DNA from: Bacteroidales bacterium
GTDB taxonomy: Bacteria > Bacteroidota > Bacteroidia > Bacteroidales > UBA932
DNA length: 35,537 nt
Direction: 5' to 3'
Assembly (NCBI GenBank): GCA_028704975.1
Contig: JAQWEK010000005.1
Coordinates: forward strand, 1 to 35,537
Both the position numbers and the translations under genes were made by a program. Positions 16,174-24,956 of the stretch are shown here, one piece after another. The notes beneath the pieces are model-generated. The model had not been told where the DNA came from, searched no databases, and saw nothing but the letters and a program-made list of their open reading frames with translations. Within the stretch, counting starts at the first letter, position 1. The number at the start of each line of letters is the position of its first letter.

Positions 16174-19100
16174 ATGGAGAGACAATTTTTAAGACAGGTT
16201 GCAAATATATTCTCAAATCCCTCATTGTTAGGGATTAAGACGGCAGATGCCAACTATCTGTGCAACTTTACTTTTGTCTTTCCCAACAAGCGTTCAATGG
16301 CCTTTTTCCGCAAGTATCTTGGAGAAGAGTACGGCAAGATTAACAGAGCTCCCGACGGTTCACCTATGCCTTTGTTCTCTCCCCGAATGGTGACTATCAG
16401 TGATTTGTTCTCTGATTTAAGCGGCCTGCATACGGCGGATTATCTGACGCTTATTGTTGAACTTTGGAAATGCTATTCAGTAGTCCGAAAGAAACATGCG
16501 TTGGGAGCCGGTCTATCTGAAACCGATTTTAAGGAGGAGCCGCTTGATGATTTTATTTTCTGGGGAGATTTGATTCTGTCGGATTTTTCTGATGTGGATC
16601 AATACATGGTAGATGCAAAACAGCTTTTCACAAACTTAAAAGATGTGAATGAGATTAATTCTGATTTTTCATGGATGTCTGATAAGCAGAGAGAAGCGGT
16701 GGAAAAACTGGGAGGAGTAAAGGGCTTTTGGGAGAGAGTTAAGGGAAATGTGCCCGGTGCCCCGGGCAGGGAGGAATTTTATAAGAAAAGATTTTTGGAT
16801 ACGTGGGAAATTCTGTATCCGTTGTATGTAAATTATGGAGAGATTCTAAAAAACAAGGGAATAGCGTATAGTGCAATGCAATACAGAGCTGTGGCTGAAG
16901 CTGTTAATTCTTATGCGCTAAAGATTGGGGTTTCTGTGACTGATGGGGCGGATGTTATAGCAAATAAACTGGATGCGCTTGGTTCCGCGGTCTTTGTGGG
17001 ATTCTCTGCTCCAAATAATTGCGAGAAGATCTTAATGAGATATTTCCGAGACAAGAAGAATGAGGACGGATCTCCGGCCGGATATTTTTACTGGGATTAC
17101 TTCTCTCCCATGATTAAGGCGCCGCAGAATAAATCTTCCAGATTGATAGAGAGTTGCGTGGAGGAGTTCCCTTCTTTTCCTGCAATTGAGGATGCCGTAA
17201 AATGGGCCAAAAGTATTGTTGCTGAAGTTGAAGCCGGCAATGATAAACCTGTAAAAGACTGTACATTTGACGTTTATCCTGTTTCCGGAAACATCGGGCA
17301 AACTATTGCGGCTTCTGAAATTCTTAAGAAAATTTGCAGCGGCTTTGAATATTCCGCTCCGGGTTTTGACTTGAGAAGCGAGGCCCTTAAGACGGCGGTT
17401 GTTATTGCAGATGAAAATCTTTTGCTGCCAATGCTTTCTGCTGTTCCGGCCGGTTATAGAGATATAAAGGGGAAGCCCTGCGTTAATATTACAATGGGTT
17501 ATCCGCTGGCTGCAACCGGTGTTGCCTCACTTGCAAATCTGCTTTCCGCCGTCCATATGTCTATGCGCGTAAAAAACGGAAAATCACTGCTTTATGGCAA
17601 CATGTTGCTGGATGTGCTCACTCATTCTTATGTGAAGGGCATTAACAAGCGTGATGCGGAAATCCTGAGAAAATATATTCTGGATTCAAATAAGTTTTTT
17701 GTCAGCGAAGAGGAGTTTAACTCCGGATTTGATAATTTAACCGATGGCCGGGGAGAGAAGAATAGTCTTAATCTTTCTACGGAGTTTAAGCAGTTTTTGA
17801 AATTACTGGTTCCTCATATCGACAGTAAAAATTTAGTTTCTTCAATTGTTGAGTATCAGACTAATGTGTTGGATTATGTAAGTGATTATGTGTCACCTGC
17901 GGAGAAAGGTTATATTTTTCAGTATTCTGATGTTTTAAATTCTCTCAGGGGAAACAATTTGAGCATTATGCTGCCGCGCTCAGCGTATAGCATAATAAGA
18001 AGAACTGTCGGGAACCTCAGTGTGACATTCAAGGGGGAACCACTTATGGGACTGCAGATTATGGGCGCTTTGGAGACGCGTGCGCTAGATTTTGAGAATA
18101 TCATTTATCTCTCATTTAATGAAGGAATATTTCCCAAAACGGGAGAACAGAAATCTTGTATTCCGTACTTTTTGAGGAAATGTTTTGGGCTGCCTACTTA
18201 TGAGACGCAGGACAGTATTTCCGCCTACAATTTTTACAGAATGATACAGAGGGCAAAGCATGTCAGCTTTATCTATAGTACTGATACAGAGGGAATGAAG
18301 GTGGGGGAGGAGAGCAGATTCATCAAGCAGCTTAGATATGATTTTGGAGTTAAGCCCGTGTATCACAATGTGAATCTGCCTATGCCAAAGAACTTTAAGG
18401 CCTCCTATAAAGAAGTTGCAAAGAGAGATGAGGACATCAGGTGCATTGTGGAGAATTATTTTGATGCCGAGCCAAGGGGCGGTAAACATTTTTCCGCCTC
18501 TTTACTGAACAGTTACATTGATTGTCCGCTCCATTTTTATTTTGCAAATATCATGGGAGTGGAAGTTGAATCCGAACTTACGGACAGCGTTGACGGAAGT
18601 GTGTTTGGCTCTATTTTCCACAAGTGTATGCAGCTTATTTACAATCACTATACGGAAAATTTAAAAGTCAAGACGGTATCCGGAGCGCTTCTTGAGAAAA
18701 TTATAAAGGAGCTGTTTCCGGCGGGCAAAACCGACGGAAGCTTTGCCGGTCCCGGCTCCTCCAAGCTTAACGATTTTATTTTGAACGGTTTTAAGGCGGC
18801 TTTGCAAGTGGATGTGATTGAGGGTGAAAATTTGGTCATAAAAGAGTTGGTGGAGCGATATATTTACAATACGCTAACGGTTGATTTTGAGCGCGTAGCC
18901 GGCACGGGAGAATTTACATTCATCGGAACGGAGAAGATGATTTTGGGTAAATATATCGGTGCAAATTTCATTGCTTTTTTTGACAGGCTGGAGAAGGGTC
19001 CCGATGGAGTAGTGAGAATATCGGATTACAAAACAGGGTATTTTGATCCCGAGATTATAAATAAGTATTACTCAGATAATCAAGGAGTCTCTATAATCAA

Positions 19101-19518
19101 TGATGATGAAATTGAGAGTGTTCTGGATGTACTGTTTGATATGAGCGGAGGCAGGAAGCCGTCAGATAAAATTCTTATGCAGCTTTTTGTTTATGCTATG
19201 ATGTGGGCTGATTGTGAGGATAATCCTCAACGGATAAAATCAGATGAGAATTTTTTGAACAACAATTTACCTTTGGGCGTGAGCAATATTGACGTTACAA
19301 TTTATCCGGTGCGTAAAATTAAGAGTCAGGGACTTGTAACACTAAGAGTTACAATGAATAATATAATTGCTTTCAAGAGGAGATTATCCAAACTTTTGGA
19401 TGAGATTAAAAGCAACGGGGAGGGCAATGAGAAATTTAGGATGTGTAAAGATGTGTCCCCGTGTGAGTTCTGTGATTTTGCAGCCACTTGCAACAGGGGC
19501 TCAGAGGTAAAAGATTAG
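16174..19518 (+). CDS. PD-(D/E)XK nuclease-family protein, AddB/RexB-like subunit of a helicase-nuclease, with Fe-S cysteine pattern
   Basis: C-terminal nuclease region 'LLNSYIDCPLHFYFANIMGVE...GSVFGSIFHKCMQ...VRISDYKTGYF...SPCEFCDFAATC' (Cys + CxxC...C AddB-type Fe-S pattern). Directly upstream of an AddA-like UvrD helicase. Confidence 0.87.
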   Translation: MERQFLRQVANIFSNPSLLGIKTADANYLCNFTFVFPNKRSMAFFRKYLGEEYGKINRAPDGSPMPLFSPRMVTISDLFSDLSGLHTADYLTLIVELWKCYSVVRKKHALGAGLSETDFKEEPLDDFIFWGDLILSDFSDVDQYMVDAKQLFTNLKDVNEINSDFSWMSDKQREAVEKLGGVKGFWERVKGNVPGAPGREEFYKKRFLDTWEILYPLYVNYGEILKNKGIAYSAMQYRAVAEAVNSYALKIGVSVTDGADVIANKLDALGSAVFVGFSAPNNCEKILMRYFRDKKNEDGSPAGYFYWDYFSPMIKAPQNKSSRLIESCVEEFPSFPAIEDAVKWAKSIVAEVEAGNDKPVKDCTFDVYPVSGNIGQTIAASEILKKICSGFEYSAPGFDLRSEALKTAVVIADENLLLPMLSAVPAGYRDIKGKPCVNITMGYPLAATGVASLANLLSAVHMSMRVKNGKSLLYGNMLLDVLTHSYVKGINKRDAEILRKYILDSNKFFVSEEEFNSGFDNLTDGRGEKNSLNLSTEFKQFLKLLVPHIDSKNLVSSIVEYQTNVLDYVSDYVSPAEKGYIFQYSDVLNSLRGNNLSIMLPRSAYSIIRRTVGNLSVTFKGEPLMGLQIMGALETRALDFENIIYLSFNEGIFPKTGEQKSCIPYFLRKCFGLPTYETQDSISAYNFYRMIQRAKHVSFIYSTDTEGMKVGEESRFIKQLRYDFGVKPVYHNVNLPMPKNFKASYKEVAKRDEDIRCIVENYFDAEPRGGKHFSASLLNSYIDCPLHFYFANIMGVEVESELTDSVDGSVFGSIFHKCMQLIYNHYTENLKVKTVSGALLEKIIKELFPAGKTDGSFAGPGSSKLNDFILNGFKAALQVDVIEGENLVIKELVERYIYNTLTVDFERVAGTGEFTFIGTEKMILGKYIGANFIAFFDRLEKGPDGVVRISDYKTGYFDPEIINKYYSDNQGVSIINDDEIESVLDVLFDMSGGRKPSDKILMQLFVYAMMWADCEDNPQRIKSDENFLNNNLPLGVSNIDVTIYPVRKIKSQGLVTLRVTMNNIIAFKRRLSKLLDEIKSNGEGNEKFRMCKDVSPCEFCDFAATCNRGSEVKD

Positions 19519-19568
19519 CGATAAGGAAGTTGAATGAGAATAATATGAGGAGTTAAGCGGAAAAGAAC

Positions 19569-22500
19569 ATGGCCGAAAGCAAAAATAACATATTGATTTG
19601 CAGAGCATCTGCCGGTTCCGGCAAGACGTTTAAGCTGACAAGCGAGTATAAAAAACTTGTAATAGACGCTTTTGCAAATAAAAATGACAGTGACGCTTAT
19701 AAGCATATTCTTGCCGTAACTTTCACAAATAAGGCCACCGATGAGATGAAGGGGAGGATACTTCAGACTCTGTATGAAGTGTCAAAGAGCGGAACAGATA
19801 CTGAAAAGGAGATTGCTCAAGATGCCTTAAAGAGAATTGTGCATGACTATACCATGTTTAGAGTCAGTACAATAGATAGTTTTTTCCAGGGCATATTAAA
19901 AGCCTTTGCTCTTGAACTAAGGACCCGCTCGGCCTATGAAACCAGCTTGGATGATAACGGCGCCATAGATGCTGCCGTGGAGAATTTATATGTTAATCTG
20001 GATAAAGATCCGCAGTTGCTTGGTCTGCTCTCCCGCATCTCCCTGTCCAGGGTTGATGAAGAGAAGTCATGGGATGCGCGCGGGGTCATAAAACAGCTTG
20101 CACGGGAAATTTTTAAGGAGAGCTATAAATCTTTTAAAGAGGGAGATTCTGCCGGTTTTGACAGGCTTGCAGGGCATCTCAGGAAAGATTTTGTTGAAAA
20201 ATTTGCAGAGGAAGTTGTAAAAATATACGAGGACGGCAGAGCAATAATGGCTAATGCAATTGCCAAATATTCAATCTCTTCTGATGATTTTGCCTTGAAA
20301 ACACGTTCCCCGCTATACAAATTTTTTGCGGGAGATTCTATTTTATCTGTTTCCGGAAAGAGGGAAATGATTGGAGAACTGCCAAGTTCTCTGTTTAATT
20401 TTGCGAGTGATTTTAATTCATGGCCGAATAAGAAAATTTCCGAAGAACATCTCTCTGTTCTTAAGAGTTTATATGCAGGGGATAAACTGGGAGCCTTATG
20501 TAATAATCTTAGTGACTGTTTATTAACACTGCAACATAAATACGCAGACGGATATGCGTATTATTCTACCGCAAAGCATATTCTTGCCAACATAGATATT
20601 ATCTCTCTTTTTAAATATATCAAGAAAGAGGTTGATGCTTACTGTCAAAAGGAACAAATTGCCCTTCTTAGCGAGGCTCCCGATTTGCTGCATGATTTAA
20701 TTGACGGAAGCGATGCGCCTTTTGTGTATGAAAAAATCGGGACAAAGATTGATAGTTTTTTGTTGGATGAATTTCAGGATACTTCCGGGAGACAATGGGA
20801 AAATTTTAAACCGCTGCTTATAAATAGTTCTTCTGAAGGATTTGAGAATCTGGTTGTTGGAGATGTAAAACAAAGTATCTACAGGTGGAGAGGCGGAGAC
20901 TGGAATATTTTAAAATCTAACCTCGGAGATGATTTTAAGGATAAGATTGATGACAGCCGGCCGTTAAAAAGCAATTACAGAAGTCTTGGAAAGATTGTTG
21001 AATTCAACAATGAATTTTTTAAATCCGGTGCGGATGTGGGACAGGACGCTGAATCTGCACAGGTTGCCGGGACAGAGAGGAGAACTGCGATGACTCCTTT
21101 AATGGCTGCAAGAGAATATATAGTTGGTCAGATGAACTGCGGTGAAGATAAAGTTTCACTTAAGACGGCTGATAAACTGATTGAGATATATTCCGATTCA
21201 CAGCAGGAAATGCCTGAAATCAAAGAAGATGCATCTGTCGGGAATAAGGAGAAATTTGAGAAAAAAAGAAAAATTCTTGAGGAGAAAAAAGATAAAGGGC
21301 TGGTTGAGGTGATTGATTTTATTTCTCCGTCAAAAAATGCGGCAATGAAATTTGATGATTTCGTACTGCCGGATATGCTGGAAAAAATTAAAATACTGAC
21401 GGATAAGAGCGGAGTTTATCGTTATGAAAATAAGGATATTGCCGTGCTTGTTACTTCAAATGTCAGAGGGGCTCAGACGGCAGGTTTTCTTTTGGACCAC
21501 GGCGTTAATGTCATCTCCGGAGATTCTCTTTTCATTTGCAACTGCCGGGCCGTGAAGATTTTGGTAAATGTTCTCAGAAAAGTTAATGATGCTTCCGACA
21601 AGAACCTTGAGGCTGACCAAAAACTCTTTGGAGATATGCCCGATATTTTTGAGAAATTCAGCGCTAAAATTGAAGAAAATCCGGCGATGAAGGATTTGTC
21701 ACTTTATGAAATTTGTCAGGAAATTTTGGGGTGTTTTACGCCGGAATTGCTAAAGGACGTCTCATTCATTCAAGCCTTTATGGATAAGGTGCTTGATTAC
21801 TCTGTTAATCAGGGGGCAAACATTGGTGCATTTATAAAGTGGTGGGATGATAACGGGGGGACTTTTTCCATACCTGAGCCGCCGGATAAAAACGCTGTCC
21901 GCATAATGACTATGCACAAGGCTAAAGGTCTGGCATTCAAAGTGGTATTTATTCCATTCCTAAGGGACAAGTTGATTTCATACAATTCAACGGGACCGTT
22001 TGGACACTCGTCAAGAATCTGGTGTGCAACTGATGATGCAAAAATCGGATACTCCGGACCGCTTCTGCTGGATTTTGATCACAATTTATATTCAACAATT
22101 TTCCGCAGAGAATTTGAGAGAGAATGTGTTGATTCGGCTATAGATTCTGTTAATCTTGCGTACGTCTCATTTACAAGAGCTAAAGAGAAGCTGTACATAT
22201 ATGCCCATAATAAAGAGGGCTCAAATAAAGGCAACAGTGTCTCTACTGTTTCCGGCATGCTCGAACTTTTTTGTGAGTCCGCCGCGAATGCCGGTTCATC
22301 AGTTGAGTCGGAGCCCGCTCGCTTAAGGTCGCTTCGCTCCATGCGCTCGCTGGACTCGACTGCAAATGATGATGTTGCGGGCGAGGTTCATGATGGGTTA
22401 AATCCGTGCAATTGCGTGACATATACTTTTGGCAATCTGCTTGAGCCGGCACAAATATTTCAGACTGAATCATCTGATGATTCAATTGCAGTAGGAGAGG

Positions 22501-23093
22501 ATTTGAATGTTTCTGAATATACTGTAAATGAGAGTGTTAAGGGCGAATTGAAAAATGAGTTTTACGGAGAAGGAGACGATATGCGTCACCGCGGAATTGT
22601 GTTGCACCGATTGTACTCGTTTATTGATGCGTCCGCAGAATTATCTAATGCCGGCTCATCATTAGACAGGCAGATAGAGGCTGCGGTTGATAAAATTATT
22701 GCAGAAGGAACCGCTCCAGTAATAGCGGACAGTAAAGAAAAAATTGTCAAATTGATAAAATCACAGATAGAGTCTGTTTCTTCGTATGGCTGGTTTAGCG
22801 GTGATTATCAGCCGCTTAATGAAACGGGCATTTTGATTGACGGCAGCGTGTACCGTCCGGACCGAGTCCTTATAAAAAGAAATAACGGGGGTGCGACCGG
22901 AAGTTCAGGCGGCAGCATTGCAAATACAGTCGTCATTGATTACAAATTCGGGGAATATGAACCGGAATCCCGCAGCCATTCCGGCTATCAAAATCAGGTC
23001 CGCAATTATATGAACCTTCTTTTCAGAATGGGTTATAAACCAATTGGTTATTTGTGGTACGTCACCGCCGGAAAAGTCGAGGAGATAAGATAA
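19569..23093 (+). CDS. UvrD/REP-family helicase-nuclease, AddA/RecB-like
   Basis: Walker A 'CRASAGSGKTFKLTSEY', 'AVTFTNKATDEMKGRI', 'FLLDEFQDTSGRQWENFKPLL', 'VGDVKQSIYRWRGGDW', 'VRIMTMHKAKGLAFKVVFIPF', 'NLAYVSFTRAKEKLYIYA'; C-terminal nuclease 'HRGIVLHRLYSF...YRPDRVLIKR...VVIDYKFGEYE...YQNQVRNYMNLL'. Confidence 0.92.
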   Translation: MAESKNNILICRASAGSGKTFKLTSEYKKLVIDAFANKNDSDAYKHILAVTFTNKATDEMKGRILQTLYEVSKSGTDTEKEIAQDALKRIVHDYTMFRVSTIDSFFQGILKAFALELRTRSAYETSLDDNGAIDAAVENLYVNLDKDPQLLGLLSRISLSRVDEEKSWDARGVIKQLAREIFKESYKSFKEGDSAGFDRLAGHLRKDFVEKFAEEVVKIYEDGRAIMANAIAKYSISSDDFALKTRSPLYKFFAGDSILSVSGKREMIGELPSSLFNFASDFNSWPNKKISEEHLSVLKSLYAGDKLGALCNNLSDCLLTLQHKYADGYAYYSTAKHILANIDIISLFKYIKKEVDAYCQKEQIALLSEAPDLLHDLIDGSDAPFVYEKIGTKIDSFLLDEFQDTSGRQWENFKPLLINSSSEGFENLVVGDVKQSIYRWRGGDWNILKSNLGDDFKDKIDDSRPLKSNYRSLGKIVEFNNEFFKSGADVGQDAESAQVAGTERRTAMTPLMAAREYIVGQMNCGEDKVSLKTADKLIEIYSDSQQEMPEIKEDASVGNKEKFEKKRKILEEKKDKGLVEVIDFISPSKNAAMKFDDFVLPDMLEKIKILTDKSGVYRYENKDIAVLVTSNVRGAQTAGFLLDHGVNVISGDSLFICNCRAVKILVNVLRKVNDASDKNLEADQKLFGDMPDIFEKFSAKIEENPAMKDLSLYEICQEILGCFTPELLKDVSFIQAFMDKVLDYSVNQGANIGAFIKWWDDNGGTFSIPEPPDKNAVRIMTMHKAKGLAFKVVFIPFLRDKLISYNSTGPFGHSSRIWCATDDAKIGYSGPLLLDFDHNLYSTIFRREFERECVDSAIDSVNLAYVSFTRAKEKLYIYAHNKEGSNKGNSVSTVSGMLELFCESAANAGSSVESEPARLRSLRSMRSLDSTANDDVAGEVHDGLNPCNCVTYTFGNLLEPAQIFQTESSDDSIAVGEDLNVSEYTVNESVKGELKNEFYGEGDDMRHRGIVLHRLYSFIDASAELSNAGSSLDRQIEAAVDKIIAEGTAPVIADSKEKIVKLIKSQIESVSSYGWFSGDYQPLNETGILIDGSVYRPDRVLIKRNNGGATGSSGGSIANTVVIDYKFGEYEPESRSHSGYQNQVRNYMNLLFRMGYKPIGYLWYVTAGKVEEIR
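22305..22357 (+). repeat. In-frame GC-rich imperfect palindromic/repetitive element within the AddA-like gene
   Basis: GAGTCGGAGCCCGCTCGCTTAAGGTCGCTTCGCTCCATGCGCTCGCTGGACTC: outer GAGTC/GACTC arms plus repeated CGCT(C/T)CGCT-like units; encodes the Arg/Ser/Leu-rich stretch ESEPARLRSLRSMRSLDS. Confidence 0.55.
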
Positions 23094-23109
23094 CACCGGA
23101 AAGTCGTCG

Positions 23110-24048
23110 CTAATACCGCTTTGGCTCAACGTGGATGCTGGTCTGGGTCTGCGGTCCAAATTTCTCGCGCAGCAAATCCTCTATCTTTGAGGCGATTTCA
23201 TCGTGCGCCTTTATGACCGTCATGTTGGGATCTACCTTAATGTGAACGTCAATGATGTAGCCGTTTCCGCTCTTACGGGTCTTCATATTGTGCATTCCAT
23301 CAACGCCTTCCACTGATTTGACGATTGACGCGATTTCCTCCTCAACGGAATCTGAGAGTGATGCGTCTGTAAGTTCTTCAACTGCAGGGCGCAGCAGCTT
23401 TATAGCAACGCCAATGATAAAGACACTGACAATTATAGATGCAATCGGGTCCAGAATTCTCCATTGAGCACCCAAAAAGATTGCACCGGAAATTCCTATT
23501 AAAGTCCCGACAGAAGAGAAAGCATCTGAACGGTGATGCCATCCGTTTGCTATAACTGCCTGACTGTTAATTTTTTCTCCAACCGCTCTGGTTTTGCGGA
23601 ACAGCCACTCTTTTGAGATTATGGAAACTGCAGCTGCAATCAGTGCTATATAGCCCGGCTTATCAATCACATTGCCCATAAGTGATGCAATGATTTTTTT
23701 TGCACCGGAAATCATCAGCAAAATTGCCACTGCAAAAAGCGCAACGCTAATAATGAATGTTGCAAAAGTTTCAAATTTGCCGTGTCCGTAATCGTGAGTC
23801 TGGTCTGTATTTTTTGATGAAATTTTCATAAATACAAGCACTATCACATCCGTGATGAAGTCTGATAATGAATGTATACCGTCTGCCAGCATAGCACCGC
23901 TTCTGCCAAAAATACCCGCCAAAATCTTTCCGACAGAAAGCAACATATTCACCCAGAACCCAAGCCATGTTACTTTGCTGGCCTCCGTATTTCTTTCTAT
24001 CCTAAGCTTTTCAGCCTCCTTGTTCAGAATATTTTTGTCTTTTGTCAT
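23110..24048 (-). CDS. Cation diffusion facilitator (CDF) family transporter; likely start MTKDKNILN at 24048
   Basis: 'WVNMLLSVGKILAGIFGRSGAMLADGIHSLSDFITDVIVLVF', 'DYGHGKFETFATF', 'NGWHHRSDAFSSVGTLIGI', C-terminal domain 'VEGVDGMHNMKTRKSGNGYIIDVHIKVDPNMTVIKAHDEIASKIEDLL'. Confidence 0.95.
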   Translation of the reverse strand: MTKDKNILNKEAEKLRIERNTEASKVTWLGFWVNMLLSVGKILAGIFGRSGAMLADGIHSLSDFITDVIVLVFMKISSKNTDQTHDYGHGKFETFATFIISVALFAVAILLMISGAKKIIASLMGNVIDKPGYIALIAAAVSIISKEWLFRKTRAVGEKINSQAVIANGWHHRSDAFSSVGTLIGISGAIFLGAQWRILDPIASIIVSVFIIGVAIKLLRPAVEELTDASLSDSVEEEIASIVKSVEGVDGMHNMKTRKSGNGYIIDVHIKVDPNMTVIKAHDEIASKIEDLLREKFGPQTQTSIHVEPKRY

Positions 24049-24201
24049 AATCAAACGTAAAAAAACACTTAATCAATTGCCTTTAAACAGATTTATGCAA
24101 TCATCTTATTATCCTGTCATTTGCACACTCAAAGTTATGTAAAGTTATCAATTAATTTTATGCAAAATAAACAAATCGTAAGTTTTGATCAATTGACTTG
24201 C

Positions 24202-24227
24202 TTTGTTTTTATGCCGCAATATTTTTG
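24202..24227 (+). promoter_or_regulatory. Candidate Bacteroidetes-type promoter for the fimbrial operon: -33 TTG (24198-24200), 19-bp spacer, -7 TATTTTTG (24220-24227)
   Basis: TAnnTTTG match at 24220-24227, with TTG 19 bp upstream, about 90 bp before ATG 24319; the established Bacteroides consensus is TTTG-N19-21-TAnnTTTG. Confidence 0.5.
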
Positions 24228-24318
24228 CGCTTGAAAAACACGCGGTTCCGGCCCCGAAAAATCGGCAAAAAAAGATTGAGACAGGTAAGAGAGCGTGAAA
24301 TAAAAACAGGGGAGAGAT

Positions 24319-24876
24319 ATGAAGATTGGTTTAGCGTTGGCGGCTACAATATTAATGGTGCTGTCGGGAGGAGAAATAAAAGGGCAGAACTATTCCGTCT
24401 CCACAAATTTTGCCGGGTGGATGGAGATGGGCACTTTGAATGCGGAGGCGGGAATGCCGGTTGCAAAAAATTGGAGCGTCTATGTGCAGGGAGAGTACAA
24501 TCCTTTCCATTATGATATGTGGGGCAGACGCAGGCAATATAAGCACATAAAATTTTCTACCGGCACAAAATACTGGCCATGGTTTGTGAATAGCGGCTGG
24601 TTTATAAGTGGTTATGTAAATTGGATAAAATACAGTTTTGGCGGAGTGTTTGACAAAAAGTCCTATGAGGGGAGTGCAGTTGGCGCTACATTTGGCGGAG
24701 GGTATGCGCTAATGTTAAGCAAGAATTTGAATTTGGAGATGGGACTTGGCGCATTTGCGGGGGTGACAAATTATACACGTTTTTCGTGCATAAAGTGCGG
24801 CAAGATTGAGGTAAAAAAGAAGAGAGTTATAGTTACCCCCGATAATGCGCTTATTCAATTGACGATGTTGTTTTAA
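24319..24876 (+). CDS. DUF3575-like outer-membrane beta-barrel protein, first gene of the fimbrial locus
   Basis: Signal peptide 'MKIGLALAATILMVLSGGEIKGQ', then 'FAGWMEMGTLNAEAGMPVAKNWSVYVQGEYNPF...KHIKFSTGTKYWPWFVNSGWFISGYVNWIKYSFG', typical of DUF3575 proteins found next to Bacteroidales fimbrial genes; ends in 'LIQLTMLF' (aromatic OMP terminus). Confidence 0.7.
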   Translation: MKIGLALAATILMVLSGGEIKGQNYSVSTNFAGWMEMGTLNAEAGMPVAKNWSVYVQGEYNPFHYDMWGRRRQYKHIKFSTGTKYWPWFVNSGWFISGYVNWIKYSFGGVFDKKSYEGSAVGATFGGGYALMLSKNLNLEMGLGAFAGVTNYTRFSCIKCGKIEVKKKRVIVTPDNALIQLTMLF

Positions 24877-24956
24877 ACATTTAAGGGATATTATCATTTT
24901 AGGGGAGCATCATGTGCAGGAGATTTAGAAACGTGCCGTCGTCGGCGTTAACATTT

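Noticed and set aside
22287-22666. Near-repeat AATGCCGGTTCATCAGTTGA (22287) / AATGCCGGCTCATCATTAGA (22647) in the AddA-like gene
   Set aside because: 17 of 20 identity only, in a low-complexity coding region (NAGSS); no wider structure.
24248-24275. CCGAAAAATCGG hairpin in the fimbrial 5' UTR, considered as a terminator or riboswitch
   Set aside because: Only a 4-bp stem, followed by A-tract rather than T-tract; no recognisable riboswitch consensus.
24198-24515. ORF of 105 aa (MLCFYAAIFLRLKNTRF...) overlapping the first fimbrial gene
   Set aside because: Different frame from the DUF3575-like gene, overlaps the putative promoter, no recognisable domain.
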